From: Rhizobium croatiense
GTDB lineage: Bacteria; Pseudomonadota; Alphaproteobacteria; Rhizobiales; Rhizobiaceae
Assembly (NCBI RefSeq): GCF_019793465.1
Contig: NZ_JAILYJ010000023.1
Coordinates: forward strand, 1-64,000
Length of the DNA: 64,000 nt
Reading direction: 5' to 3'
Shown: in pieces, positions 8,437 through 17,034 of the stretch
How positions within the stretch are numbered: position 1 is the first letter of the stretch
How the letters are laid out: every line of letters begins with the position of its first letter
The notes under the pieces: generated by a model
Told to the model about the DNA's origin: nothing
What the model saw: the letters and a program-made list of their open reading frames with translations, nothing else
Databases searched by the model: none
Made by a program: the position numbers and the translations under genes

Positions 8437-9468
8437 TCAGAAGGCGATCTGGACTTTCATCGACTTGCTGCGGTCGCTGGCCAATTCAAAGGCGGCGACG
8501 GCCTGGTCGATGGCAAAAACCTCTGTCAGCAGTGGCTTCAGGTCGACGCGGCGCGCGTTGATCAGTTCGACGGCAAGCGCAAACTCTTCATGGAACCGGA
8601 ACGTCCCGCGCATCTCGATTTCCTTGGCGACGATCATGTTCTGCGGGATGGAGACATCGCCGCCGAGGCCGAGCTGCACGAGAACGGCGCGGGGCTTCAG
8701 CGCCTCCAGGCCGGCGCGCACGGCGCGCTCATTGCCCGACGCTTCGAACATGACGTCGAAATATCCCTTGTCGGCGCCGTAAGCGGCGAGGTCGGCGGCA
8801 TGCGTGGCGACATTGATCGTCCGATCCGCGCCGCTGGTGCGGGCGATCGCCAGCACGCTGTCAGTCACATCGGTCGCGACGATTTCGCGGGCGCCGAGAA
8901 CGCGCGCCGCAACAATCGCCAGCATCCCGATAGGGCCGCAACCGGTGACGAGCACGCGTTTGCCCAGCAGCGATCCGGCGCGGCTGGCCGCATGCAGCGT
9001 CACGGCAAAGGGTTCGGCGAAGGCGGCCTCGTGAATGGAAATGCCCTCAGTGACCTTGTGGCATTGCCAGCGCTCCGCCACCAGCCTCTGGCGAAAGCCG
9101 CCCTGAATATGCGGCATCGGCATGGCGCTGCCGTAAAACCGCATGTTGAGACAGTGGTTCTGCTGTCCCTTCAGGCAATATTGGCAATGATTGCACGGCC
9201 GGCTCGGGGACACGGCAACACGGTCGCCGACGGCAAGATCGCTCACACCGGCACCCAGCGCCTTGACCGTGCCGGCGATTTCGTGGCCGAGGATCATCGG
9301 CTCGCGCAAGCGAACGGTGCCGAAGCCGCCATGATTGTAATAATGCAGGTCGGAGCCGCAAATGCCGCCGGCTTCGATAGCGATTTCCACCTGCCCCTCG
9401 CCCGCAACCTCTGGCTCGCGCTCCTCGATCCTGAGATCCTTGGCGGCATGAATGACGATGGCTTTCAT
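8437..9468 (-). CDS. idnD: L-idonate 5-dehydrogenase-like zinc alcohol dehydrogenase
   Basis: A 343-residue medium-chain zinc dehydrogenase. The catalytic zinc site is seen as CGSDLHYYNHGG and GHEIAG near residues 38-70, the structural zinc site as CNHCQYCLKGQQNHC near 90-105, and the Rossmann glycines as VTGCGPIGMLA near 170. The best functional call is oxidation of L-idonate to 5-ketogluconate, supported by the GntR/IdnR-like operators and the IdnO and gluconokinase homologues opposite. Related polyol dehydrogenases cannot be excluded. GAGGG precedes the ATG at 9468. It is the second gene of an operon, ten bases after the 2-hydroxyacid dehydrogenase. Confidence 0.8.
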   Translation of the reverse strand: MKAIVIHAAKDLRIEEREPEVAGEGQVEIAIEAGGICGSDLHYYNHGGFGTVRLREPMILGHEIAGTVKALGAGVSDLAVGDRVAVSPSRPCNHCQYCLKGQQNHCLNMRFYGSAMPMPHIQGGFRQRLVAERWQCHKVTEGISIHEAAFAEPFAVTLHAASRAGSLLGKRVLVTGCGPIGMLAIVAARVLGAREIVATDVTDSVLAIARTSGADRTINVATHAADLAAYGADKGYFDVMFEASGNERAVRAGLEALKPRAVLVQLGLGGDVSIPQNMIVAKEIEMRGTFRFHEEFALAVELINARRVDLKPLLTEVFAIDQAVAAFELASDRSKSMKVQIAF

Positions 9469-9478
9469 AGCGAAACCC

Positions 9479-10420
9479 TCACACGACGGGAGTTGGAAGC
9501 GGGTTGCCGGCAAAATGCGCGGCGAGATTGTCTCTGACCAGCAGGCCCATGGCCTTGCGGGTTTCGACGGTACCGGAGCCATGATGGGGCTGCAACACCA
9601 CGTTTTGAAGCGTCAGGAAACGCGCATCGATCTTCGGCTCGTTGAGGAAGACGTCGAGGCCGGCGGCCTGGATGGTGCCGTTTTGAAGGGCTGCGATCAG
9701 CGCCTCTTCGTCGACCGTCGTCCCGCGCGAAACATTGATCAACATGCCGTTGGGACCGAGGGCTTTCAGCACTTCGGCATTGATGATCTTCATGGTCGCC
9801 TGCCCGCCGGGGACGATGACGATCAGGAAATCGGCCCAATCGGCAAGTGCCACCAGGTCCTGCTGGTAGGCATACGCGACATCCATGTGCTCATTGCGGG
9901 CGAAATAGGCGATGTCGCAGCCAAAAGCTGCTGCTCGCTTGGCGATCGCCTTGCCGATCCGCCCCATGCCGGCCAGTCCGACCTTCTTGCCGGCGACGCG
10001 GGTCACCAGCGGCATGGCGACATTGCCCCACTGGCCGGCGCGGACGAAGACATCGGCCTGCGGAATCTGCCGCGCCGTGGCAAGCAGCAGCCCGATGGCG
10101 ATATCGGCGACGTCCTCGGTGAGCACGTCAGGGGTGTTGGTGACGCGAATGCGGTTGGCGCGGGCATAGGAGAGGTCGATGGCATCGGTGCCGACGCCGT
10201 AGCAGGAGACGATCTCCAGCTTCGGCAATTGCTTCATTAGCTCGGCGGACGCGCCGAGTTCACCGCGCGTCGCGATGGCGCGAATATCCTTGCCAACCCT
10301 TGCGATCAGTTCCTGCCGGTCTGCCGCTTCCCACAAGCGGTGAACGCGATACTTCGCCTCCAGATCGACCATATCCCATTCCGGGTAGGCTCCGGTCATC
10401 AAGATCTCTACCTCAGGCAT
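9479..10420 (-). CDS. D-isomer-specific 2-hydroxyacid dehydrogenase (2-ketogluconate/glyoxylate reductase type)
   Basis: 313 residues from the ATG at 10420, which follows GGAGACGG; the in-frame ATG at 10438 has no ribosome site. The NAD(P) motif GLAGMGRIGKAIAKR is near residue 150. The catalytic triad of the family is present: Arg in NVSRGTTVDEEAL, Glu in FLNEPKID, His in QPHHGSGT. The likely reaction is reduction of a 2-keto acid such as 2-ketogluconate or hydroxypyruvate, and the context favours a keto-sugar acid. It leads the minus-strand operon with the idonate dehydrogenase behind it. An exact copy of the regulon palindrome lies 33-48 bases upstream of its start. Confidence 0.85.
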   Translation of the reverse strand: MPEVEILMTGAYPEWDMVDLEAKYRVHRLWEAADRQELIARVGKDIRAIATRGELGASAELMKQLPKLEIVSCYGVGTDAIDLSYARANRIRVTNTPDVLTEDVADIAIGLLLATARQIPQADVFVRAGQWGNVAMPLVTRVAGKKVGLAGMGRIGKAIAKRAAAFGCDIAYFARNEHMDVAYAYQQDLVALADWADFLIVIVPGGQATMKIINAEVLKALGPNGMLINVSRGTTVDEEALIAALQNGTIQAAGLDVFLNEPKIDARFLTLQNVVLQPHHGSGTVETRKAMGLLVRDNLAAHFAGNPLPTPVV

Positions 10421-10452
10421 TCCGTCTCCGTGCCGCATTTTGACAGTTGATT

Positions 10453-10468
10453 ATGTTATCGATAACAT
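10453..10468. promoter_or_regulatory. GntR/IdnR-like operator, perfect palindrome
   Basis: ATGTTATCGATAACAT, symmetric over 18 bases (10452-10469). It lies in the divergent promoter region between the 2-hydroxyacid dehydrogenase (minus) and the SDR gene (plus), so one site could control both directions. Confidence 0.75.
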
Positions 10469-10555
10469 ATAATCCCGAAAAGCGATGTCAAGTGAGTTTC
10501 ACCTGAAGTGGCGGTATAAGCCGTCATTCGCAGCGACACCGGAGGAGTTACTTGC

Positions 10556-11320
10556 ATGAAGAACCTGTTTGATCTGACCGGACGGCTCGCCCTGATTACC
10601 GGCTCGAGCCAGGGGATCGGTTATGCGCTGGCCGAGGGCCTGGCGCAGCATGGCGCCGAGGTCGTCATCAACGGCCGCACGCCCGAAAGCGTCAAACGGG
10701 CCGTCGAGAGCCTCAAGGCTCAAGGCCTGTCGGCCCATGCGGCCATCTTCGATGTGACCAGCAAGGACGCCGCCAAAGCGGGCATCGATGCGATCGAGGC
10801 CGATATCGGCCCGCTCGACATCCTGATCAACAATGCCGGCATGCAGTTTCGCACGCCGCTGGAAGACTTTCCGGCCGACAAATGGGAGCTGCTGCTGACC
10901 ACCAATATTTCGAGCGTGTTTTACGTCGGCCAGGCAGCCGCCAAGGCCATGATCGCCCGCGGTCAAGGCAAGATCATCAACATCGCCTCGGTTCAGAGCG
11001 AACTCGCCCGTCCCGGCATCGCCCCCTATACGGCGACCAAGGGGGCCGTGCGCAACCTGACGCGCGGCATGTGCGCCGACTGGGCCAAGCACGGCCTGCA
11101 GATCAATGCGATCGCGCCGGGTTATTTCAAGACGCCGCTCAACCAGGCGCTCGTCGACAATCCCGAATTCTCGTCCTGGCTGGAGAAGCGGACGCCGGCC
11201 GGACGCTGGGGCAATGTCGAGGAATTGGTGGGTGCCGCCGTTTTCCTCTCGGGCCGCGGCTCGTCTTTCATCAACGGCCACACGCTTTATGTCGATGGCG
11301 GCATCACGACCTGCCTCTGA
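10556..11320 (+). CDS. idnO: SDR oxidoreductase, gluconate 5-dehydrogenase type
   Basis: A 254-residue short-chain dehydrogenase. The cofactor motif TGSSQGIG is near residue 15, NNAG near 88, the catalytic Ser in NIASVQSE near 143, and YTATK near 156-160. The opening NLFDLTGRLALITGSSQGIG and the end NGHTLYVDGGITTCL are typical of gluconate 5-dehydrogenase, which interconverts 5-ketogluconate and gluconate. GGAGGAG lies upstream of the ATG. It opens a plus-strand run with gluconokinase and a beta-hydroxyacid dehydrogenase, so 5-ketogluconate made by the idonate dehydrogenase could be turned into gluconate and then phosphorylated. Confidence 0.86.
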   Translation: MKNLFDLTGRLALITGSSQGIGYALAEGLAQHGAEVVINGRTPESVKRAVESLKAQGLSAHAAIFDVTSKDAAKAGIDAIEADIGPLDILINNAGMQFRTPLEDFPADKWELLLTTNISSVFYVGQAAAKAMIARGQGKIINIASVQSELARPGIAPYTATKGAVRNLTRGMCADWAKHGLQINAIAPGYFKTPLNQALVDNPEFSSWLEKRTPAGRWGNVEELVGAAVFLSGRGSSFINGHTLYVDGGITTCL

Positions 11321-11333
11321 CAGAGACGCGACG

Positions 11334-11885
11334 ATGGAGAGCGAGAAAGAAGTGCTGCCTCTGGCCGTCGTGGTCATGGGCGTGAGCGGTTGTGGCAAAT
11401 CCTCGGTTGGGGCGGGCATCGCCGCTCGAAACGGCGTGCGATTTGTGGAGGGCGACCAACTCCACCCCGCGGCAAATGTCGAGAAGATGGCTCAGGGCAT
11501 ACCGCTCACCGACGCCGACCGCCTGCCCTGGCTCGACCGGATCGGCGACGAAATAAAGACCGCTCAAAAGAGGCCGCAAGGACTGGTGATTTCGTGCTCG
11601 GCGCTAAAGCGCAGCTATCGAGACCGGTTGAGGCAGGCGGCGGGCGGGCGCCTGGCCTTTGTTTTCCTGGAGGGCTCGCGCGATCTGCTGCTGTCGCGGA
11701 TGCAGGCCCGTCAGGGCCACTTCATGCCGGCGTCGTTGCTCGACAGCCAACTGCAGACGCTGGAACCGCCGACCGGTGAAGCCGGTGTGGTTACTGTGGC
11801 GATCGATAGGGCTTTGGATGATATGGTGGCGCTGGCTTGTGAGGGGCTGGGCGTGGCCGTCAAGGGAGGTTTTCATGCAGGATGA
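11334..11885 (+). CDS. gntK: gluconokinase
   Basis: A 183-residue P-loop kinase. The Walker A motif GVSGCGKSS is at about residues 16-24, GDQLHP follows, then MAQGIPLTDADRLPWLD, the substrate-side signature of gluconokinase, and SCSALKRSYRDRLR. It would phosphorylate gluconate to 6-phosphogluconate for the Entner-Doudoroff or pentose-phosphate route. The ATG lies 13 bases after the SDR stop with only a weak ribosome site, which suggests coupling. Its last 11 bases overlap the next gene. Confidence 0.88.
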   Translation: MESEKEVLPLAVVVMGVSGCGKSSVGAGIAARNGVRFVEGDQLHPAANVEKMAQGIPLTDADRLPWLDRIGDEIKTAQKRPQGLVISCSALKRSYRDRLRQAAGGRLAFVFLEGSRDLLLSRMQARQGHFMPASLLDSQLQTLEPPTGEAGVVTVAIDRALDDMVALACEGLGVAVKGGFHAG

Positions 11886-12768
11886 TTATAGGGCAGATGT
11901 CGCCGTTATCGGTGCCGGCATCATGGGAACGGCGATCGTCACGCGGCTGATCGAGACCGGCCACAAAGTATCGGTCTTCGATCTCGATGCCGAAAAGGTC
12001 GCAGCATTGACGGCAAAGGGCGCCCACGCGGCGAGCTCCGTGGCGAGCGCCGTCTCGGCGTCGGAATTCTGCATTCTCAGCCTCAATCACGCCAGTATCG
12101 TGCGCGCCGTCGTCTTCGGCGAGAAGGGGGTTGCGGCGGCGGCAATCGCCGACAAGCTGCTGATCGACATGTCCTCCATCGACCCCGGCGAAACGGCCGA
12201 CATGGCGAAACGGCTGCGTGCGGAAACCGGCATGGCATGGGTGGATTGTCCGCTGTCGGGCGGCGTACCCGGCGCGCTCGGCGGAAAGCTGACGATCATG
12301 GCCGGCGGCAGCCCTGAGGATTTCGAGCGGGCGCGCGTGGTGATGCAGCATCTTGCCGCAAATTATACGCTGATGGGCGGCCCCGGCGCCGGGCAGACCA
12401 CCAAGCTGATCAATCAGCTGTTCTGTGCCGTGCTGTTCCAGGCGGTCGCGGAAGCCGTCAAGCTCGCGGAAGCCGGCGGCGTCGACCCGGCCGCAATTCC
12501 GGCAGCGCTTGCCGGTGGGCGGGCAGACAGCCGGATATTGCAGGAGTTCATGGCGAAATTCGCCGCCCGGGATTTCTCGCCGACGGGCAGGATCGACAAT
12601 ATGCTGAAGGATCTCGATTCGCTCCAGGCCTTTGCGCTGAAGACCAAGACTCCGCTGCCGATGACGGGTGCGGTGGTGGAGATTCACCGCCTGCTTTGCG
12701 CCGCCGGCCTTGGCCCGAAGGACTCTGCCGAGATGATGCATCTCCTCGACGGATTTCGCGCCGGCTGA
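11875..12768 (+). CDS. NAD(P)-dependent beta-hydroxyacid dehydrogenase (3-hydroxyisobutyrate dehydrogenase family)
   Basis: A 297-residue enzyme of the HIBADH / 2-hydroxy-3-oxopropionate reductase / 6-phosphogluconate dehydrogenase superfamily. The NAD motif VIGAGIMGTAI is at residues 10-20. DCPLSGGVPGALGGKLTIMAGG is the substrate signature near 120-140, split by family convention around SGG. The catalytic Lys sits in GAGQTTKLINQ near 170. AGGGAGG precedes the ATG. It overlaps gluconokinase, so it belongs to the same operon. The exact substrate is unclear; a sugar-acid-derived hydroxyacid such as tartronate semialdehyde fits the neighbourhood. Confidence 0.82.
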   Translation: MQDDYRADVAVIGAGIMGTAIVTRLIETGHKVSVFDLDAEKVAALTAKGAHAASSVASAVSASEFCILSLNHASIVRAVVFGEKGVAAAAIADKLLIDMSSIDPGETADMAKRLRAETGMAWVDCPLSGGVPGALGGKLTIMAGGSPEDFERARVVMQHLAANYTLMGGPGAGQTTKLINQLFCAVLFQAVAEAVKLAEAGGVDPAAIPAALAGGRADSRILQEFMAKFAARDFSPTGRIDNMLKDLDSLQAFALKTKTPLPMTGAVVEIHRLLCAAGLGPKDSAEMMHLLDGFRAG

Positions 12769-12804
12769 CGTCATCTCGCGGAGTTGGGGATTGTCACTTT
12801 CCGC

Positions 12805-12834
12805 TTGACTACCGACGAATGTTATCGATAACAT
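12805..12834 (+). promoter_or_regulatory. promoter with overlapping GntR/IdnR-like operator for the ABC importer
   Basis: TTGACT at 12805-12810 is a good -35 box, and GATAAC/TAACAT at 12827-12834 could serve as -10. The exact regulon palindrome ATGTTATCGATAACAT at 12819-12834 covers the spacer and -10, so a bound repressor would block RNA polymerase. Confidence 0.65.
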
Positions 12835-12873
12835 AACTTTATGACGACAGCTGCAGCTTTGGGAGGAGCCACA

Positions 12874-14370
12874 GTGGAAGCCAAGAGACTGCTGGAGTTC
12901 CAATCGATCACCAAGAGCTTCGGCGGCACGCAGGCGCTGCGTGACGTATCGATCGATCTGCGCGAGGGCGAGATCCTGGCGCTGCTGGGGGAAAACGGCG
13001 CCGGGAAATCGACGCTGATCAAGACGCTTGCCGGCATCTACAAGCCGGATAACGGCGAGATCCTCTTTCGCGGCCAGAGCTACCATCATCGCCCGCCGAA
13101 ACCGAACGAGCGGCAGCCGGTCGCCTTCATCCACCAGGATCTCGGTCTGATCGAGTGGATGACGGTCGGCGAGAATATGGGTCTGTCGCAGGGCTTCTCG
13201 ATGCGCGGTGGCCTGATCGACTGGGGAAGGACGCAGGCGCGGGCCAAGGAAGCTCTGAAGCTGGTCGGCTGCGACTTCGATCCGACGACGCGGGTCTCGG
13301 CCCTGTCGCGCACCGAAAAATCGCTCGTCGCCATTGCCCGCGCGCTTGCCGTCGAAGCCGATGTCCTGGTGCTCGACGAGCCGACGGCGAGCCTTCCCGC
13401 CGACGAAGTCGATCGGCTGTTCAATGCGATCCGCCCGCTGAAGGAGCGCGGTGTCGGCATGATCTACGTCTCCCACAGGCTGGACGAGATTTTCCGCATC
13501 GCCGATCGCGTCGCCGTGCTGCGCGACGGATGCATGGTCGGGCAGAAGCCCGTCAGCGAGACCACCCCCGACGAACTGGTGACGATGATCATCGGCCGCA
13601 GCGGCGACAGTCTCTTTTCGAAGACCGAGATCAAGCCCGGCAAGGCGATCGTCAAGGTCCGCGACCTCGTCTGCGCCGGCACGAGCCCGATCTCCTTCGA
13701 TATCCGTGAGGGCGAGCTGCTGGGCCTGGCCGGGCTGCGCGGCGCCGGCCAGGAACGGGTCGGCCGGGCGCTGTTCGGCTGCGAGCCCTTCAGCGGCTCG
13801 GTTCTGCTGCATGACCAGGCGCCGGATCTTTCCAGCCCGCGGCAGGCCATGGCGTCGGGCATCGGTCTGATCGCCCGTGACCGGACCGAGGAATCCGTCG
13901 CGCTGTCGCTTTCCATTCGGGAAAACACCTATCTCAATCCTGGCGCCGTCGGCCGCGGGCTTTTTTCCTTCCTGTCGCCGCGCGGCGAAGCCGATCTCGC
14001 CCATGCGATCGGCCATTCCGTCGGCCTCAGGCCGAACGATCCGGATCTGCCGGCGGAAGCGCTATCGGGCGGCAACCAACAGAAAGTGGTCGTCGGCCGC
14101 TGGCTGGCGACCGGCCGCAAGCTGCTGGTTGCCGAAGACCCGACCGCCGGCGTCGACATCGGCGCGCGCGCCGAGATCTACCGCCTGATCACCCAGGCGC
14201 TGGAAGCCGGTCTGGCGGTCGTCGTGGTCTCGACGGATTTCGAGGAAATCGCCCATATCTGCCACCGCGCGCTGGTTTTCTCGCGCGGCAAAATCGTTAG
14301 CGAACTGAGTGGAAGCGCTCTGACGACGGAGGCGGTCATCACCGCCGCCTCCGCCTCGGAAGCGGCTTGA
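12874..14370 (+). CDS. ribose-type sugar ABC transporter, duplicated ATP-binding protein
   Basis: 498 residues from the GTG at 12874. GGGAGGAG sits at the right distance from that GTG, while the in-frame ATG at 12841 lies six bases after the operator and has no ribosome site. Domain 1 has Walker A GENGAGKST near residue 42 and Walker B VLVLDEPTAS, but its signature is degenerate (LSRTEKSLVAIARAL). Domain 2 has a degenerate Walker A (GLRGAGQERVG), an intact LSGGNQQKVVVGRWL and EDPTAGVD. This asymmetry is normal for RbsA/MglA-like proteins. It energises the permease and binding protein that follow; the predicted cargo is a sugar acid, from the shared operator. Confidence 0.9.
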   Translation: MEAKRLLEFQSITKSFGGTQALRDVSIDLREGEILALLGENGAGKSTLIKTLAGIYKPDNGEILFRGQSYHHRPPKPNERQPVAFIHQDLGLIEWMTVGENMGLSQGFSMRGGLIDWGRTQARAKEALKLVGCDFDPTTRVSALSRTEKSLVAIARALAVEADVLVLDEPTASLPADEVDRLFNAIRPLKERGVGMIYVSHRLDEIFRIADRVAVLRDGCMVGQKPVSETTPDELVTMIIGRSGDSLFSKTEIKPGKAIVKVRDLVCAGTSPISFDIREGELLGLAGLRGAGQERVGRALFGCEPFSGSVLLHDQAPDLSSPRQAMASGIGLIARDRTEESVALSLSIRENTYLNPGAVGRGLFSFLSPRGEADLAHAIGHSVGLRPNDPDLPAEALSGGNQQKVVVGRWLATGRKLLVAEDPTAGVDIGARAEIYRLITQALEAGLAVVVVSTDFEEIAHICHRALVFSRGKIVSELSGSALTTEAVITAASASEAA

Positions 14371-14388
14371 GCCATCGGGAGAACAGCA

Positions 14389-15429
14389 ATGCAATCCATT
14401 GAATCCACCGCGCTGGAGCCGACCAAAAGCGAAATGGCCGGCCTGTCCACCGGCCAGAAGATCGGCCGCCTGATCCCGGTCTACGGGCTGGTGATCCTGA
14501 CCGTCGGCCTGATCGTACTCTTCTCGATCCTCTTGCCCGACACGTTCCCGACCGTGCTGAATGTCCGCTCGATCGTCTCCGACAAGGCGATTATCGCGCT
14601 GCTGTCGCTCGCCGCGATGATCCCGATGGCATCCGGGCGTATCGATCTGACGGTCGGCTACGGCATCGTGCTCTGGCACATCCTCGCCATCAGCCTGCAG
14701 ACGGCCTACGGCCTGCCCTGGCCGGTCGCGGTAATCATCGTTCTGGCGCTCGGCGTTCTCACCGGCTTCATCAACGGCCTGCTGGTCGAAGTCGCCAAGA
14801 TCGACAGTTTCATCGCAACGCTCGGCACCGGAACGGTTCTCTACGCGCTTGCCCTCTGGCACACCGGCGGGCGGCAGGTGGTCGGCGTGTTGCCTGAAGG
14901 TTTCTATGCGCTGAACGGCACCATGCTGTTCGGCCTGCCGATCACCGGCTTCTACGTGCTCCTGATCGCGATCTGCATGTGGATCGTGCTCGAATATCTG
15001 CCGATCGGCCGCTATCTCTACGCCATCGGCGCCAATCCCAAGGCTGCGGCGCTCAACGGCATTCCGGTCCGCAAATTCGTGATGGGGGCCTTCATCACCT
15101 CGGGTCTGCTGGCGGCTCTGACCGGTGTCCTTCTCGCCTCGAAGCTGCGCATCGGCCAGGCGAGCGTCGGCCTCGAATATCTGCTGCCGGCGCTTGTCGG
15201 CGCATTCCTCGGATCGACGACGATCAAGCCGGGGCGGGTGAATGTCTGGGGCACCCTGATCGGCGTCATCATCCTGGCGGTCGGGATATCGGGAATTCAG
15301 CAATTCGGCGGGTCGTTCTTCGTCGAACCGCTGTTCAACGGCGTAACCCTGCTGATTGCCATCGGCATAGCAGGTTACGCCCAGCGCAAGCGCGGAGCTG
15401 TGAGGAGGATCACACCCGCATCCAAATGA
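14389..15429 (+). CDS. ribose-type sugar ABC transporter permease
   Basis: A 346-residue, strongly hydrophobic protein with eight to ten predicted membrane helices and the RbsC/BPD_transp_2 pattern: SGRIDLTVG in the second third-helix region, FINGLLVEVAKIDSFIATLGT, and GANPKAAALNGIPVRKF. It begins 18 bases after the ATPase stop, behind GGGAGAAC. It forms the inner-membrane channel of the importer and is presumably a homodimer, since only one permease gene is present. Confidence 0.9.
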   Translation: MQSIESTALEPTKSEMAGLSTGQKIGRLIPVYGLVILTVGLIVLFSILLPDTFPTVLNVRSIVSDKAIIALLSLAAMIPMASGRIDLTVGYGIVLWHILAISLQTAYGLPWPVAVIIVLALGVLTGFINGLLVEVAKIDSFIATLGTGTVLYALALWHTGGRQVVGVLPEGFYALNGTMLFGLPITGFYVLLIAICMWIVLEYLPIGRYLYAIGANPKAAALNGIPVRKFVMGAFITSGLLAALTGVLLASKLRIGQASVGLEYLLPALVGAFLGSTTIKPGRVNVWGTLIGVIILAVGISGIQQFGGSFFVEPLFNGVTLLIAIGIAGYAQRKRGAVRRITPASK

Positions 15430-15479
15430 GGATGTCGGCTCAGCCGGTGTTCCAGAACAAATAAAATGGAGGAGTGAAC

Positions 15480-16577
15480 ATGAAGCGCAGGACTTTAATG
15501 CAGGCAACGGTCGCAACCGTCGCCCTTCTGCTCAGCGTGCCAGCAATGGCCGATTCCATGGCCGACGCCAAGGCCGTGGTCGACAAGTATGCGTCCAAGG
15601 TGAGCGCTTGGGATGGCCCGACGAGCGGCCCGAAGGGTGCGAGCGGCAAGAACATCGTCATTCTTGCCGCCGATATGAAAAATGGGGGCATCCTCGGCGT
15701 GGTCAACGGTGTTGAGGAGGCGGCGGGCGCCTTGGGCTGGACGGTGAAGGCGCTTGACGGCGCCGGCTCGATCGGCGGACGGACGGCGGCTTTCGGCCAG
15801 GCCATGGCGCTGAAGCCAGACGGCATCATCATCAACGGCTTCGACGCCGTCGAGCAGAAGCCGGCGATGGAGGCGGCCAAGGCGGCCGGCATTCCGATGG
15901 TTTCCTGGCACGCCGCCTCGGCGGTCGGCCCGGTTCCGGAGGTCGGCGTTTTCGCCAATGTGACCACCGATGCGATGGAAGTCTCGAAGTCCGCGGCCGA
16001 TTGGGCCTTCGCCGATGCTGGCGGCAAGCCTGGAGTCATCATCTTCACCGACTCGACCTATGCGATCGCGATCGCCAAGGCCGACCGCATGAAGAAGGAG
16101 ATCGAGGATCTCGGCGGCACCGTGCTGGAATATGTCGACACGCCGATCGCCGAAACCTCCCAGCGCATGCCGCAGCTGACGACGTCGCTGCTGCAGAAAT
16201 ACGGCGCCAAGTGGACGCATTCCCTGGCGATCAACGACCTCTATTACGACTTCATGGGACCTTCGCTCGCCTCGGCCGGCATTGCCGGTGACGGCAAGCC
16301 GGTGAATGTCGCGGCCGGCGACGGTTCGGAGAGCGCCTATCAGCGTATCCGCGCCAAGCAGTTCCAGGCCGTCACCGTCGCCGAGCCGCTCAACCTGCAG
16401 GGCTGGCAGCTCGTCGACGAACTGAACCGCGCTTTCGCCGGCGCGCCGTGGTCGGGCTATGTGTCGCCGCTGCACGTGGTGACCAGCGAGAATGTCGAAT
16501 TCGACGGCGGACCGAAGAACAGCTTCGATCCCGATAACGGCTACCGCGATCAATATAAGAAAATCTGGGGCAAATAA
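15480..16577 (+). CDS. sugar ABC transporter periplasmic binding protein
   Basis: A 365-residue periplasmic binding protein. The Sec signal peptide is clear (MKRRTLMQATVATVALLLS, cleavage after AMA near residue 22). The mature part follows the Peripla_BP_4/RbsB fold: NIVILAADMKNGGILGVVNGV, PDGIIINGFDA and AGDGSESAYQRI. GGAGGAG is five bases from the ATG, a stronger site than for the other genes of the operon, as usual for binding proteins. Mature start, fold and position make it the substrate receptor of the preceding ATPase and permease. Confidence 0.9.
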   Translation: MKRRTLMQATVATVALLLSVPAMADSMADAKAVVDKYASKVSAWDGPTSGPKGASGKNIVILAADMKNGGILGVVNGVEEAAGALGWTVKALDGAGSIGGRTAAFGQAMALKPDGIIINGFDAVEQKPAMEAAKAAGIPMVSWHAASAVGPVPEVGVFANVTTDAMEVSKSAADWAFADAGGKPGVIIFTDSTYAIAIAKADRMKKEIEDLGGTVLEYVDTPIAETSQRMPQLTTSLLQKYGAKWTHSLAINDLYYDFMGPSLASAGIAGDGKPVNVAAGDGSESAYQRIRAKQFQAVTVAEPLNLQGWQLVDELNRAFAGAPWSGYVSPLHVVTSENVEFDGGPKNSFDPDNGYRDQYKKIWGK

Positions 16578-16585
16578 GCCTTCCC

Positions 16586-16608
16586 AGGGCGTATCGACGA
16601 TACGCCCT
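16586..16608 (+). terminator. hairpin after the binding-protein gene
   Basis: AGGGCGTAT (16586-16594) pairs perfectly with ATACGCCCT (16600-16608) around CGACG. It sits nine bases after the binding-protein stop and is not followed by a T-run. It may stabilise the upstream message or reduce read-through into the small gene at 16664. Confidence 0.5.
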
Positions 16609-16663
16609 CCCCTCAGTCACCCGACATCGATCCAGCTCCCTCGAGTTTTGGAAAAGAGAACCT

Positions 16664-17002
16664 ATGATCATTCGCTACGCTTTGTTTGAAGGCGAAATCC
16701 ATCCCGGCCGGGAAGAGGAATTTCGCGACTTTGTGAGACAGCGCCTTGTCCCTTTGTGGACGAAATTTCCCGGAGCCGAAGAAATCCGGGTGCTGGACGG
16801 GGTCGAACGCGACGAAGGCGCGCCGGTCTATGCCATGGCCCTGGCCATTCGGTATCCTCACATGGAGGCGGTGAACGCAGCACTTCTCTCCGACGTGCGG
16901 TTTCAGAGCCGCGAGGTCACCGGCGAGCTTTTGAAGCTTTTCACCGGCAAGGTGCATCATCACGTCTTCGCCGCCAACGAATATCCACCGCGTGTCGCCT
17001 GA
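16664..17002 (+). CDS. small EthD/dimeric alpha-beta-barrel-like protein
   Basis: 112 residues with no signal peptide. MIIRYALFEGEIHPGREEEF followed by a helix, then VYAMALAIRYPHMEAVNAAL suggests one beta-alpha-beta unit pair of the ferredoxin-like dimeric barrel, the fold of EthD and small monooxygenase-like proteins. I cannot assign a reaction. GAAAAGAG is upstream of the ATG. It is the last gene downstream of the sugar ABC operon, after the hairpin at 16586, so it is probably expressed at a lower level with that operon. Confidence 0.65.
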   Translation: MIIRYALFEGEIHPGREEEFRDFVRQRLVPLWTKFPGAEEIRVLDGVERDEGAPVYAMALAIRYPHMEAVNAALLSDVRFQSREVTGELLKLFTGKVHHHVFAANEYPPRVA

Positions 17003-17034
17003 CATCAGGCGGAGCAACCGGTAAGCACCAAGCG

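Noticed and set aside
11860..14016. Long minus-strand open frame opposite the kinase/ABC region
   Set aside because: Antisense shadow of three genes with recognisable catalytic motifs; its own translation shows no family features.
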